DNA from: Natronorubrum halophilum
GTDB lineage: Archaea; Halobacteriota; Halobacteria; Halobacteriales; Natrialbaceae
Assembly: GCF_003670115.1 (NCBI RefSeq)
Contig: NZ_QQTY01000004.1
Coordinates: 62,001-126,000 of the forward strand
Direction of reading: 5' to 3'
DNA: 64,000 nucleotides
Shown here in pieces: positions 1-7,398 of this stretch (positions are counted from its first letter, which is position 1; each line of letters opens with the position of its first letter). Under the pieces are notes generated by a model that was given only the letters and a program-made list of their open reading frames with translations, searched no databases and was not told the DNA's origin. The translations under genes and the position numbers were made by a program.

Positions 1-347
1 CCGCGCTTGATGAGTACGGTTTCCTGCTGATTTTCACCAAGTCGTTTGTTTACGTGATTCTGAAAAACCAGTTTCTCCGATCGGTGGCCATGTTCGAGAA
101 CATGCTCTTCGATTCCAAGCGTTTCGAGTACGTCGGTCCCGTTCGCCGCCAGATTGAGGAAGAAACCCGCATCGTCTCGCGGTTCGGGTTTCCCTTCGAA
201 AATAACCGGTTTGACTCCAATCCGTTGGAGAAACATCGCAAGGACTGGTCCTGCGACCCCACACCCGATGAGTAGTGCTTTTTGATCTGAGACCTCTGAT
301 TGATTGCTAGCCGTTTGTTTAGCGCTACGGTTATTTTGTCGGTTCAT
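1..347 (-). CDS. FAD-dependent oxidoreductase, N-terminal part (runs off the left edge)
   Basis: An open frame starts at the ATG at 347 and runs leftward out of the window without a stop, giving about 115 residues. After a polar N-terminal tail of about 22 residues comes a typical Rossmann dinucleotide-binding start, ALLIGCGVAGPVLA, with the GxGxxG glycines at about residues 28-33. A short helix and a second strand ending in an acid (VIFEGKPEPR) follow, as in FAD-binding monooxygenases of the PHBH/UbiH type. The substrate cannot be told from this fragment. It is host chromosome lying just outside the provirus left end, so it was the original downstream neighbour of the tRNA-Met gene before integration. 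Confidence 0.75.
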   Translation of the reverse strand, partial: MNRQNNRSAKQTASNQSEVSDQKALLIGCGVAGPVLAMFLQRIGVKPVIFEGKPEPRDDAGFFLNLAANGTDVLETLGIEEHVLEHGHRSEKLVFQNHVNKRLGENQQETVLIKR

Positions 348-536
348 CAATAGGTGATAGCATTTAATCCAGATTCAAGATTCAGATGAACATGTAGACC
401 AAAACTCTGGACCCGTCATTCCTTCGAATATTGATGGCTCAGAACCCCGCAAATTTTTGATGATTCCCTCGCCCGAAAATGAGTGAAATGCCAAATTTAG
501 CCGCTTCAGTGCCTCAAAGACGATTTTACGGGTGCC

Positions 537-550
537 ATGGGCCCTGACGG
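537..550. repeat. attL core of the provirus (14-bp copy of the tRNA-Met 3' end)
   Basis: ATGGGCCCTGACGG is identical to 17472-17485, which spans the acceptor and T-stem 3' strands of tRNA-Met. The identity stops after 14 bp, so this is the orphan core left on the side away from the tRNA. It lies 49 bp beyond the stop codon of the integrase gene. Confidence 0.85.
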
Positions 551-598
551 GACTGGACCCTCGGGTCGTCGCAGTCGTCTGATTTTCGTGGATCATGA

Positions 599-1633
599 TC
601 ATAGGTCTGGAAGGTAGTCGCGTCGCTGTTCTGCCTTTTCTCGGGAGTTACGGCGGTCATAGTGGCGATCGAGAATATCGTCACTCGCGTCGAGACGATC
701 GCCAACGACTCGACGCGGGACGTCCTCACGGCGGTAGGCCGTCACCCGGCCACTTCGAACGTCGTGGGGCGACCTCGAGGACGGACACGTGCTCGCCTTC
801 GCGTAGTATGTCGCGTCACACTCGGCAGGGTCACGGTCGTGTGGACACTCAGCGTCGCGCCAACAGGGACGGGTGAGTCCGTACATCGTGTCTCGAAGCG
901 TCGAAATAGATGGCCTACCCGCCCTCGTCGTCAGTAACGGTGATCGGTCGTGGTCGTCAGTCACTTCCTCTCGAGGGCCGTCGACGTAGTCCAGAAGGAC
1001 GCCAGCGACGTGACCGCTGATACTGTTCCACCGCTCGCCCTTCTCACCCTTCTTGAGCGGCGTTTCCGTCTCCGGTCGGTGGACGAATTGGAATCCGGGC
1101 GAGTCGCCCTCGAGGTCACAGTCACGGAGATCAAGCGCTCGAATACCTCCCGCACGCGCGCCTGTATGCCAGAGCAAGAGGAGCGTGACGTGCTTCCGGG
1201 ATGCGTAGTGATACCGCGCCAGGTAATCGAGAATCTCGACAACGCGGTCCGGCTCGAGTGTGCTATCACTCACGCCTTCGCTCGCTGAAACCGTCGGGAG
1301 CGGCACCTTTGCGAACAGGTCCTCCGGCACGGCGTCGATGTCCGCACAGAATCGAAGGAACGCGCGCAGCGTGGCCAACTGACCACGGAGAGTTATCGTC
1401 GTTACTTCCTCGCGGCCCTCGCCATTGCCTTCTCGACGCCAGACTCGGTAGGCGTACAAATCGCGTCCCGTGAGTTCGTTCAGGTTCTCGATTTCTTCCT
1501 CGGCGCACCACTGGGTGAACGCCTCGAGGCGGTAGACGTGCGATGGAAGCGTCTGGGCGCTCAACTCGTCTCGACGGCCCTCAATGTACATCTCGACAGC
1601 CTGTTCAGGAGAAAGCGGATCAAGGCCGCTCAT
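599..1633 (-). CDS. int: SNJ2-type tyrosine integrase
   Basis: A 344-residue tyrosine recombinase that would integrate and excise the provirus by recombining the 14-bp cores. An N-terminal SAM-like core-binding domain (about 1-110) precedes the catalytic domain. Catalytic residues visible are R160 in HTGARAGG, a basic strand near K194-K198, H290-x-x-R293 in SPHDVRSG, and the nucleophile Y325 in DRHYDRR. Between the K and HxxR motifs is an insertion with four cysteines (C257, C263, C272, C283), a likely zinc knuckle. The gene reads toward attL and its ATG overlaps the stop of a short upstream frame. Known SNJ2-type integrases need small accessory proteins for integration; those partners are not certain here. 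Confidence 0.92.
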   Translation of the reverse strand: MSGLDPLSPEQAVEMYIEGRRDELSAQTLPSHVYRLEAFTQWCAEEEIENLNELTGRDLYAYRVWRREGNGEGREEVTTITLRGQLATLRAFLRFCADIDAVPEDLFAKVPLPTVSASEGVSDSTLEPDRVVEILDYLARYHYASRKHVTLLLLWHTGARAGGIRALDLRDCDLEGDSPGFQFVHRPETETPLKKGEKGERWNSISGHVAGVLLDYVDGPREEVTDDHDRSPLLTTRAGRPSISTLRDTMYGLTRPCWRDAECPHDRDPAECDATYYAKASTCPSSRSPHDVRSGRVTAYRREDVPRRVVGDRLDASDDILDRHYDRRNSREKAEQRRDYLPDL

Positions 1634-1707
1634 CGATACCCCTCAAATATCTCGGCGTCAGCACTACCTCCGGTACGTTTACTGTGGTTGCGTGTAATTT
1701 CGATCAT
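1630..1707 (-). CDS. Possible 25-aa coupled peptide upstream of integrase
   Basis: A short frame begins at the ATG at 1707 and ends in a TGA overlapping the integrase ATG (ATGA arrangement), which would favour translational coupling. The same frame stays open further upstream to about 2172, but the longer version is rich in Arg, Ser and Pro and overlaps repeated regulatory-looking DNA, so the short form is preferred. SNJ2 needs two small proteins, Orf2 and Orf3, co-transcribed with its integrase. This could be a relic or counterpart of one, but I see no similarity I can vouch for. Confidence 0.3.
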   Translation of the reverse strand: MIEITRNHSKRTGGSADAEIFEGYR

Positions 1708-1835
1708 GGTCTCACTGTTGTGGGACCGCGGACTCACCGCGTGCGCCGCTTGTTGGACCAGGAGGCGCGCGCGGCTGCTGTCCGTCGGTGCGTTGTAACG
1801 ACTGTATGTGACCCTCTTAGTTGTCAGAAGGCGAT

Positions 1836-1933
1836 TTCCGATAGTTCCGAAAATAGTCGGATTCTGTGACTGACACGCTCTCGTTAATGTTGAGCGGCGG
1901 TTCTCCATGATTCCGATAGTTTCGATATCGGAA
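1836..1933. promoter_or_regulatory. Repeated TTCCGATAGTTYCGA motif and inverted repeat between int and repressor
   Basis: The 15-bp motif TTCCGATAGTTYCGA occurs at 1836-1850 and 1911-1925, differing at one base. The second copy forms a perfect 8-bp inverted repeat, TTCCGATA (1911-1918) and TATCGGAA (1926-1933). The region lies in the 619-bp gap between the divergent integrase and repressor genes, where operators for lysogeny control or integrase/excisionase arm sites are expected. Apart from these repeats and the possible 25-aa peptide, I see no other gene in 1634-2252. Confidence 0.45.
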
Positions 1934-2252
1934 CTCGAGGCGGCCGTAGGCTGTGGGCCGCGGTCCGTACTATGCGATCGATCGGGGGCTTTATCCCCCG
2001 TTGCATCGGGTGAATACATGCTTCCGTATCTACGGTACGGAGGCCAGCGGGCCGGTGCTACTACACCGGGTCCGCGTTTCTGACGAGGACCCGACCGAGT
2101 AGCGGCGGGTCCGTTGGCTTCCGTTGCGCTCACGGAGGAACGGTGGGTACTTGAAACTAGTGCATCAAACAATGCACTACAGAAATGGAAACAGCGCTAC
2201 AATACCATCAAATCGAGCATTCTAACAGGGTGTTCCGTGTGTTGACGAACGA

Positions 2253-2531
2253 ATGCGACGCCCTCGGGTGGACTGGATGACACGAGCGGACGATGCGATT
2301 CTCGAGTTCCTTCTCAACGAGGGTAACAGGCCACTCATCGCGAATCCGTCCACTGTCGAGGCCAACATCGATTACAAGATTTCGCACGTCCGGCGGCGGC
2401 TCCGTGCGCTACAGGACGGCGGACTCGTCGAATACTACGACGAAGACCGCGGTCTCTATCAAATCAGCGAGCGAGGGAAGGCGTACCTCCAGGGCGAACT
2501 CGAGGCTGTGGATCTAGAGTCGGACGAGTAG
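2253..2531 (+). CDS. PhiH1-repressor-like winged helix protein
   Basis: A 92-residue winged helix-turn-helix protein of the kind often annotated as PhiH1-like repressor in haloarchaeal proviruses. The start MRRPRVDWMTRADDAILEFL is followed by a recognition helix around KISHVRRRLRALQDGGLV and a wing with YYDEDRGLYQISERGKAYL. An alternative start at 2277 would drop eight residues, but the tryptophan before the second methionine is usual in the family, so the longer form is kept. It is divergent from the integrase, and the gap between them carries repeated motifs, so a role as lysogeny repressor is inferred from family and position only. Confidence 0.75.
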   Translation: MRRPRVDWMTRADDAILEFLLNEGNRPLIANPSTVEANIDYKISHVRRRLRALQDGGLVEYYDEDRGLYQISERGKAYLQGELEAVDLESDE

Positions 2532-2545
2532 TTTCCGATACCGAG

Positions 2546-3394
2546 TCAGTCCGTCGGTTCGGCCGGCGTGCGATACCGCGGCTGCAGTCCGAGCGAGCGC
2601 GCGGCCGCTGCCGAGATCGTCACCATTCGATCGCCGGAGGTCACCGGTTCTTCCGCGACGTCTTCGATGAGCGCGGCCAACTCGTCGCGGTAGGATTTGG
2701 AACGTTCCTCTTGAATCTGGACGGTATCCTTCGTCCGCTGGTGAATCGCCCGGTTCGCGAGGTAGGCGAGCACGAACATTTCTCGGACCTCAGGTGGTGC
2801 CTCGTCGAGATACCACGGGAGCGAGAAGTCTTCGAGTTGGGCTTTCGGACCGACTGGCGCACCGAGGACGGCGAGCGTTCGTCCGAGAACCGTTCCACCG
2901 CTCGTTGGCCGGACCTCCGTCGCCCTGGAGTCGTCACCCTCGTGGAAGAAATCGTACTCGACGCCGGTAGCCTCGAGCGCGTCGATCACGTGGGACCGGT
3001 GATCGTGGTGGTTCAACGCGAAGGACGGGACGAACGTCTCGGTCGCGATCGAACCGCCGGAAAAGACGTTCGCCACGAGGGTGTTCAGTGCGGTGAACTT
3101 CGGGTCGAGATACGTCGCATCCAGCCAGCCGTGCTCGCGGGCGGTTTCGAGCCCGCGGACGGCATCCGGCTTCCTGTTATCGTCGGTCCACCCCCGAACG
3201 CGTCCGCGCGGGATTTCGAGTGCGGTCGCGATCGCGTGCGAACCCTTGTTCGGGTGCTGGCTCGCGTAGCGAAGCACCGCCTGGTAGTCGAGAACCGCGG
3301 CCCACGGGTCGCTGTACGCACCACCGTCGTAGGTGCGCGCGAGGTCGCGTTCGTCGATCAACGGCTCATCCAACTCCATAGACGAAGATTCCAC
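2546..3394 (-). CDS. HTH protein with LAGLIDADG-like C-terminal region, function unknown
   Basis: A 282-residue protein. The N-terminal third (about 34-80) looks like a helix-turn-helix that senses whole-gene periodicity in sequence: VLRYASQHPNKGSHAIATAL followed by EIPRGRVRGW. The remainder has segments such as LPWYLDEAPPEVREMFV then AYLANRAI, which recall degenerate LAGLIDADG-type domains of haloarchaeal proteins found beside integrases. No LAGLIDADG active-site acids are obvious, so nuclease activity is doubtful and a DNA-binding role is more likely. It converges on the repressor gene with a 14-bp gap. It may be a second regulator or a recombination accessory factor. Confidence 0.55.
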   Translation of the reverse strand: MESSSMELDEPLIDERDLARTYDGGAYSDPWAAVLDYQAVLRYASQHPNKGSHAIATALEIPRGRVRGWTDDNRKPDAVRGLETAREHGWLDATYLDPKFTALNTLVANVFSGGSIATETFVPSFALNHHDHRSHVIDALEATGVEYDFFHEGDDSRATEVRPTSGGTVLGRTLAVLGAPVGPKAQLEDFSLPWYLDEAPPEVREMFVLAYLANRAIHQRTKDTVQIQEERSKSYRDELAALIEDVAEEPVTSGDRMVTISAAAARSLGLQPRYRTPAEPTD

Positions 3395-3719
3395 CGAGAT
3401 GGCAAAATGGTACCGTCTACGGTCTCACATTTGATATCGCATGACTGCGTAGCTTCAAGACCCTACTGTAGCTCTTCTATACCCACCTAATTATCAGCAT
3501 TGAAACCGTATCGCTTATTTTATTTGTCAAGAACCTTCTCACTATCAACTAATTATATATACCTCGAATTCTCTCGGTGAGATTAACCCGAAGACGACGA
3601 GAAGGCGACGCCGAGGTGGTGCGGATTCCAATTCCCCTCGAGCGTCACCGGGGCGCTACCACACTCCCCGGATACGCGTTCTCACCGTTGAAGGGTGCGT
3701 GGTAAACAGAAATCCAACT
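3395..3719 (+). promoter_or_regulatory. AT-rich intergenic region with TATA-like box upstream of the pilin
   Basis: This 325-bp gap holds no gene I can support. A strong archaeal TATA-like box, TTATATATA, sits at 3553-3561, about 160 bp before the pilin start, so the pilin message would have a long leader if this is its promoter. The AT content from about 3480 to 3590 is far above that of the neighbouring DNA. Confidence 0.4.
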
Positions 3720-4163
3720 ATGGATCTAAGCAAATACCGAAACAAGCTGATCGGAAGCGAAGAGGAACGGGCAGTATCACCAGTTATTGGCGTGATCTTG
3801 ATGGTTGCGATAACCGTCATTCTCGCGGCCGTGATCGCGGCATTCGTGCTGGATATGGGCGATAGTATGGGTGATACACAAGTGAACGCTGTCGTTGAAT
3901 CTGAAGCGAACTCTGCTGGTGACACAGTGTCCGTGTCTGTCACAGATATGGGTAATGCAGATGGAGTTGTTCTCGTTGATAATAGTGGTCAACCGGTCTC
4001 TTCTGACGTGATTACCGCAACAGGCGGGTCGGAAGACTACACTACAACTAGTGGAAATGACTACACTATTCAGGCATTCCAGGGCGATACAAGCTTGTCT
4101 ACAGGAGACAATATTGACGATCAAGTAGATGCGACGACAGTTGCCGGAGAAATAACTCCTTAA
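3720..4163 (+). CDS. Type IV pilin-like protein (archaeal Pilin_N family)
   Basis: A 147-residue secreted pilin. A short basic leader ([17 protein letters not shown]) is followed by [20 protein letters not shown], the hallmark haloarchaeal prepilin sequence processed by the PibD peptidase just before the AVSP segment. The hydrophobic helix (about 18-46) would form the filament core. The C-terminal part is Asp/Ser/Thr-rich and beta-prone (about 50-147). The ATG at 3720 is chosen over one at 3699 because it gives a normal short leader. Codon use is less GC-rich than in the host genes. A pilin is not part of known pleolipovirus virions; here it may be cargo altering host adhesion or receptor exposure. 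Confidence 0.85.
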   Translation: MDLSKYRNKLIGSEEERAVSPVIGVILMVAITVILAAVIAAFVLDMGDSMGDTQVNAVVESEANSAGDTVSVSVTDMGNADGVVLVDNSGQPVSSDVITATGGSEDYTTTSGNDYTIQAFQGDTSLSTGDNIDDQVDATTVAGEITP

Positions 4164-4304
4164 GGCAATATTCTGGCAACTTTAGCAGATTTTATTCATA
4201 GATGGTATAAATGCGTTTAGTGCCGAAGACACTGTAATACTTGGAATGGCTAGCTTTGAGGGTTAAATTATTTGATTATAGATAGTGAATTGTTATTGTG
4301 AGAA

Positions 4305-4511
4305 TTAATTTGACTGGCATGGTTCCGTGTTATCGATTCCCTCAACAAGTTCGAGTGTCCATTCTCCCTCATTGACGTGCCGAACGTGGAAATGATATTC
4401 ATCGTCAACGCACCCATTCTCGTCGAGCAGCCCCTCAATTCGGAGATCGTCTTTCGGCAGCGTAATGCCAGCAGAGTTCTGGTCTAACTGTCTGAGTTTG
4501 TTCAGCGCCAT
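4305..4511 (-). CDS. AbrB/SpoVT-like small DNA-binding protein
   Basis: A 68-residue acidic protein. Its N-terminal half, LRQLDQNSAGITLPKDDLR, has the looped-hinge pattern of AbrB/MazE-type swapped-hairpin DNA-binding domains (small basic strand, GITLPKDDL turn). The C-terminal half, YHFHVRHVNEGEWTLELVE, forms predicted strands. I believe haloarchaeal relatives are catalogued as a DUF8053-like family. It is divergent from the viral structural operon, and a perfect inverted repeat lies between them, so an autoregulating repressor of the late operon is a reasonable inference. There is no partner toxin gene beside it. Confidence 0.6.
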   Translation of the reverse strand: MALNKLRQLDQNSAGITLPKDDLRIEGLLDENGCVDDEYHFHVRHVNEGEWTLELVEGIDNTEPCQSN

Positions 4512-4515
4512 ACTC

Positions 4516-4541
4516 GGCGGGCAACCCGCCTTGGTATAAAG
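4516..4541 (+). promoter_or_regulatory. Operator-like inverted repeat and TATA box of the structural operon
   Basis: GGCGGG (4516-4521), CAA, CCCGCC (4525-4530) form a perfect 6-bp inverted repeat, 4 bp upstream of the box TATAAA (4535-4540) on the + strand. The VP3-like start lies 60 bp further at 4600. The repeat begins 5 bp before the divergent AbrB-like start codon, placing it where a regulator could control both genes. Confidence 0.5.
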
Positions 4542-4599
4542 GTTGGTGAACCTTGGTTTTCCTGACCTTTTCGATGGGGCGGGGAAACGGGGCGTTCGT

Positions 4600-5031
4600 A
4601 TGGCACTTAGCCTACCGCAGAAGTACGTTCCTGACTCGATTCGTCAGGAAGACGGTATTGACCTCACAGACAGTATTCTCGCGCCATTGTTCGTGCTCGC
4701 GTCGATCTCGGTCGGCGCGGTCGGCACGCTCCAGTTCAGCGCGCCGCTGAATATGTCGCTCGCAGACTCGCTGTACAGCGCCCACGGAACCGAGGTCACG
4801 TACGGGTTCATCCTCTCGATGGGAATTCTGCTCATCGGCTGGCTCACCAACGAGGGGACGCCAGAGGACTGGACTGACGTGGAAACGGTCGTCGTGTTGC
4901 TGGCGATCATCATGAACATTCTCGCGGCGCTCGTGCCCGCTGTGGCGGTCACGATGGCGAGCATGTGGTACGTCGGCTGGTTCACCGTCTTCCTCAACGC
5001 CGCCGCGTTCTACGTGATCGCCTACAAGTAA
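4600..5031 (+). CDS. VP3-like internal membrane protein of pleolipovirus
   Basis: A 143-residue protein with four predicted membrane helices at about 26-47, 68-83, 97-118 and 120-141, after a short polar N-terminus ([19 protein letters not shown]). Small tetraspanning proteins of this size directly upstream of the spike gene are the VP3-type major membrane proteins of pleolipoviruses, lining the inner face of the vesicle-like virion. The ATG at 4600 is preferred to an in-frame GTG at 4543 because homologous proteins start close to the first helix and the TATA box lies at 4535. First gene of the structural operon. Confidence 0.8.
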   Translation: MALSLPQKYVPDSIRQEDGIDLTDSILAPLFVLASISVGAVGTLQFSAPLNMSLADSLYSAHGTEVTYGFILSMGILLIGWLTNEGTPEDWTDVETVVVLLAIIMNILAALVPAVAVTMASMWYVGWFTVFLNAAAFYVIAYK

Positions 5032-5047
5032 CCCGGAGATTCAGACA

Positions 5048-5173
5048 ATGCATTCCAACGTTTTCAGCGGTCAGACGGAACAGTGGTACAGTTCGGTGAT
5101 CACCGGCTACGTTGTGACGGCCTCGAGCGTGTCAATCGGCCTGGCGGCGCTGATGGCTGTGGGGGTGGTCTGA
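5048..5173 (+). CDS. Small single-pass membrane protein (41 aa) of the viral operon
   Basis: A 41-residue frame fills the gap between the VP3-like and spike genes, and its TGA ends immediately before the spike ATG at 5174. The C-terminal half (ITGYVVTASSVSIGLAALMA) is a hydrophobic helix preceded by a polar N-terminus, so one membrane pass is predicted. Tiny membrane proteins are common at this place in pleolipovirus genomes. No specific function can be given. Tight spacing on both sides supports its being a real gene. Confidence 0.7.
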   Translation: MHSNVFSGQTEQWYSSVITGYVVTASSVSIGLAALMAVGVV

Positions 5174-6850
5174 ATGTCGGCCCAAAGCCCACGGCCCACA
5201 GATTCGGACGGGGCCGGCTCGAGGATGACTCGGCGCGAGTTGTTCCGTCGCTCCGCGATTGCGGGCGGGACGATGGTTGTGGCTCCGGCGACCGTGAATC
5301 GGATCGCTCCGCGTCACTCGCCGGTCGGTCGTGCACAGGCGGCGGTGCCGCTTGCTCCGGTCCTGATCGCGGGCTATGCGATCACTCACTACGTGTTGAA
5401 CAACTACAGCGGCGATGATGTCTCGAAAGAGTACAACGCGATCGCGTTCGAGAACCATCTGAATATCTACAATGACGCGATAGAGATCCACGACATATCG
5501 GACGAGAATTTACTCGCCTCGCTGGAGACGAACGCGAATAGCCTCCAGAACACTGCACGAGAGGAGGCGATTATGCAGATCTATGAGACGGTCTCGACCG
5601 GCGGCACAAGGTCCGAGGCGCAGACAGCGGCCGAGGACGCGATCGCGGAAGTGTTCATTGAGCCTGAGAAGTCCCTTGCGACTCGTGTCTCGTCGCTCGT
5701 GAATGGTATCATCACTAAAGCGGCTGATATGGACGTTCTGGCTCTGCGGAATTCTGACGGTGGCTCGAAGAGCAGTAGTCAGGTCAGTAGTGTTGGCGTT
5801 GATTTCTACGAGAACGAGAAGGATTTCGTTGATGGGACGTCTCAGTCGATGTCTTACCCCAGTATTAGCGACACATCGTGGACTGGCGGCTTCAATCCGA
5901 TGTCTCCTGACACCTCGTTTGAATATAAGATTTTGACGATAGACCCGCCAGACCCGTCCAATTATGATGGCGTGTCTGCGGACGATTACGACCTGTCACA
6001 TGTGGATGGACAACAAGATCTGGTCGATTCGGACGAGTATCGGTCGGTCCGCTCGGCGATCACGTCGTCTTACAATGCAGTCTTGGATGAGGTTGAATCG
6101 TTGCTATCGACCCACTACGACGGCATGAGCGCTGGCGACCTGTCGCTATCAGATATGCTCTCGACCGGGGCGATGCTGGATACTGTTGAAGGTGCCACGT
6201 CGTGGCAAGAGGCGGCGCTGTACTTCCGAACGGTTGGACTTCCTGAGGCCCTTGAACCCGGCCGAATCTCGTTCGATCCGAACGACCTTGAATCGGTGTC
6301 GGATGATGACGGAAACACCACGGACGGGAACACCACGGACGGCGGCGATCTCCCCGACGAACCCGTCAAGTTCGATGGAAAACTCGGCTGGTCGCTCTCG
6401 ACGGAGGTCGAAGGCAACGAGTTGCCGGTTGGCTCGCGGATCGATCCGTCGAACTACCCCGGACAGATCTACGCCGCGATAGAGTGGGAAGACGACAACG
6501 GCGATATGCAAGCTGACGTCTTCCACCTAACCGGTCCATTCACGATCGAATCGGTCAACAGCGGGAGTGGGACGCTAAAATTCGAGGCTCGCGATGTTGT
6601 GACCGCGGATACCTCGGCGGAAGAGGCCCGGGATATCTTCCGTCAGAATCGACAATCTGAGGAAACAGCGAAAGACCAGACGATCGAGGTCGTTGTTGAC
6701 GATGGTGGTGGTGGTGTGACGATTCCCGGTGTTGATGAGCTATTCAGCTCTGGCGGTGGCTCACTCCTTGGACTCGGCATCATCGGTGTCATCGTGCTCG
6801 CTGTCGTCGGATACGTGACCGACCTCATTCCGGGACTCGGAGGGAACTGA
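5174..6850 (+). CDS. Pleolipovirus VP4-like spike protein, Tat-exported
   Basis: A 558-residue candidate receptor-binding and fusion spike. The N-terminus carries a twin-arginine signal (TRRELFRRS, residues 19-27) followed by a hydrophobic stretch and AxA-like site, so export would be through the Tat pathway. A large Ser/Asp-rich ectodomain follows, with a repeated NTTDGNTTDG linker near residue 380, and a C-terminal membrane anchor (SLLGLGIIGVIVLAVVGYVT) closes the protein. Size, Tat signal, C-terminal anchor and position after the VP3-like gene all fit VP4 of pleolipoviruses. An internal start at residue 18 would also retain the Tat motif. Spike sequences diverge fast, so identity rests mainly on architecture and context. 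Confidence 0.85.
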   Translation: MSAQSPRPTDSDGAGSRMTRRELFRRSAIAGGTMVVAPATVNRIAPRHSPVGRAQAAVPLAPVLIAGYAITHYVLNNYSGDDVSKEYNAIAFENHLNIYNDAIEIHDISDENLLASLETNANSLQNTAREEAIMQIYETVSTGGTRSEAQTAAEDAIAEVFIEPEKSLATRVSSLVNGIITKAADMDVLALRNSDGGSKSSSQVSSVGVDFYENEKDFVDGTSQSMSYPSISDTSWTGGFNPMSPDTSFEYKILTIDPPDPSNYDGVSADDYDLSHVDGQQDLVDSDEYRSVRSAITSSYNAVLDEVESLLSTHYDGMSAGDLSLSDMLSTGAMLDTVEGATSWQEAALYFRTVGLPEALEPGRISFDPNDLESVSDDDGNTTDGNTTDGGDLPDEPVKFDGKLGWSLSTEVEGNELPVGSRIDPSNYPGQIYAAIEWEDDNGDMQADVFHLTGPFTIESVNSGSGTLKFEARDVVTADTSAEEARDIFRQNRQSEETAKDQTIEVVVDDGGGGVTIPGVDELFSSGGGSLLGLGIIGVIVLAVVGYVTDLIPGLGGN

Positions 6851-6852
6851 GG

Positions 6853-7398
6853 ATGCGACGGATTTTTTTCGTGCTCGTCATCGTAGCGGTGGCGCTCGCG
6901 ATGGGCATGGGCCTTGGGCCAGTCGCCGCACAGGACGGAAACGAAACGGAGAACGCGACGACCGAACCCGCGTTTGAAGCCGAGTTCGGTGACGATCTCC
7001 GAATCACTGAGTACGAACTCGAGAACGGCACGGCGAGCATCACCTTCGACGCCGATCGGCCGCGAACGGTAACCGTCTCGGACGCACTCGCGGGCGTCGG
7101 CGAAGAAGGAGCAGTCCAGGTGCCGAGCGAAGACTACGACCTCGAGCGTGGCGAGACGACGATCTCGATGGATGTCCGCGAGATGCGCGGCGCATCGACG
7201 GTCGGTGTCAGCGTCGGCGGAACCACGGTCCGACTCTCGAGCGAGATGGAAGAACCGAGCGAAGCCGACGAGAACCCGTTCCGGCACTTCGGCGGTGAAT
7301 CGGGGCTGTTCTCGGGGATTCTCATGACCGTCGGGCTGGCCGGCGTCGGGACGTGGCACGTCCTCCGCTCCGAAGAAAGCGGGGTGATGGAGGCGTGA
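6853..7398 (+). CDS. Viral type I membrane protein (signal peptide and C-terminal anchor)
   Basis: A 181-residue protein starting two bases after the spike stop. It has a Sec-type signal peptide (MRRIFFVLVIVAVALAMGMG, cleavage likely after VAAQ), an acidic beta-rich ectodomain of about 110 residues, and one C-terminal helix (SGILMTVGLAGVGTWHVL). This matches the ORF6-type membrane protein that follows the spike in pleolipovirus genomes. It overlaps the next gene by four bases. Role in the particle is unknown; it may sit beside the spike. Confidence 0.75.
   Translation: MRRIFFVLVIVAVALAMGMGLGPVAAQDGNETENATTEPAFEAEFGDDLRITEYELENGTASITFDADRPRTVTVSDALAGVGEEGAVQVPSEDYDLERGETTISMDVREMRGASTVGVSVGGTTVRLSSEMEEPSEADENPFRHFGGESGLFSGILMTVGLAGVGTWHVLRSEESGVMEA

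Noticed and set aside
375-602. A 75-codon - strand frame spanning attL
   Set aside because: It crosses the junction between host and provirus, so it could exist only after integration, and it has no halophilic composition or start signal.
1708-2172. The upstream extension of the 25-aa frame before the integrase gene (180 codons in all)
   Set aside because: The extension is Arg/Ser/Pro-rich and covers the repeated regulatory motif, so only the last 25 codons are kept as a weak candidate.
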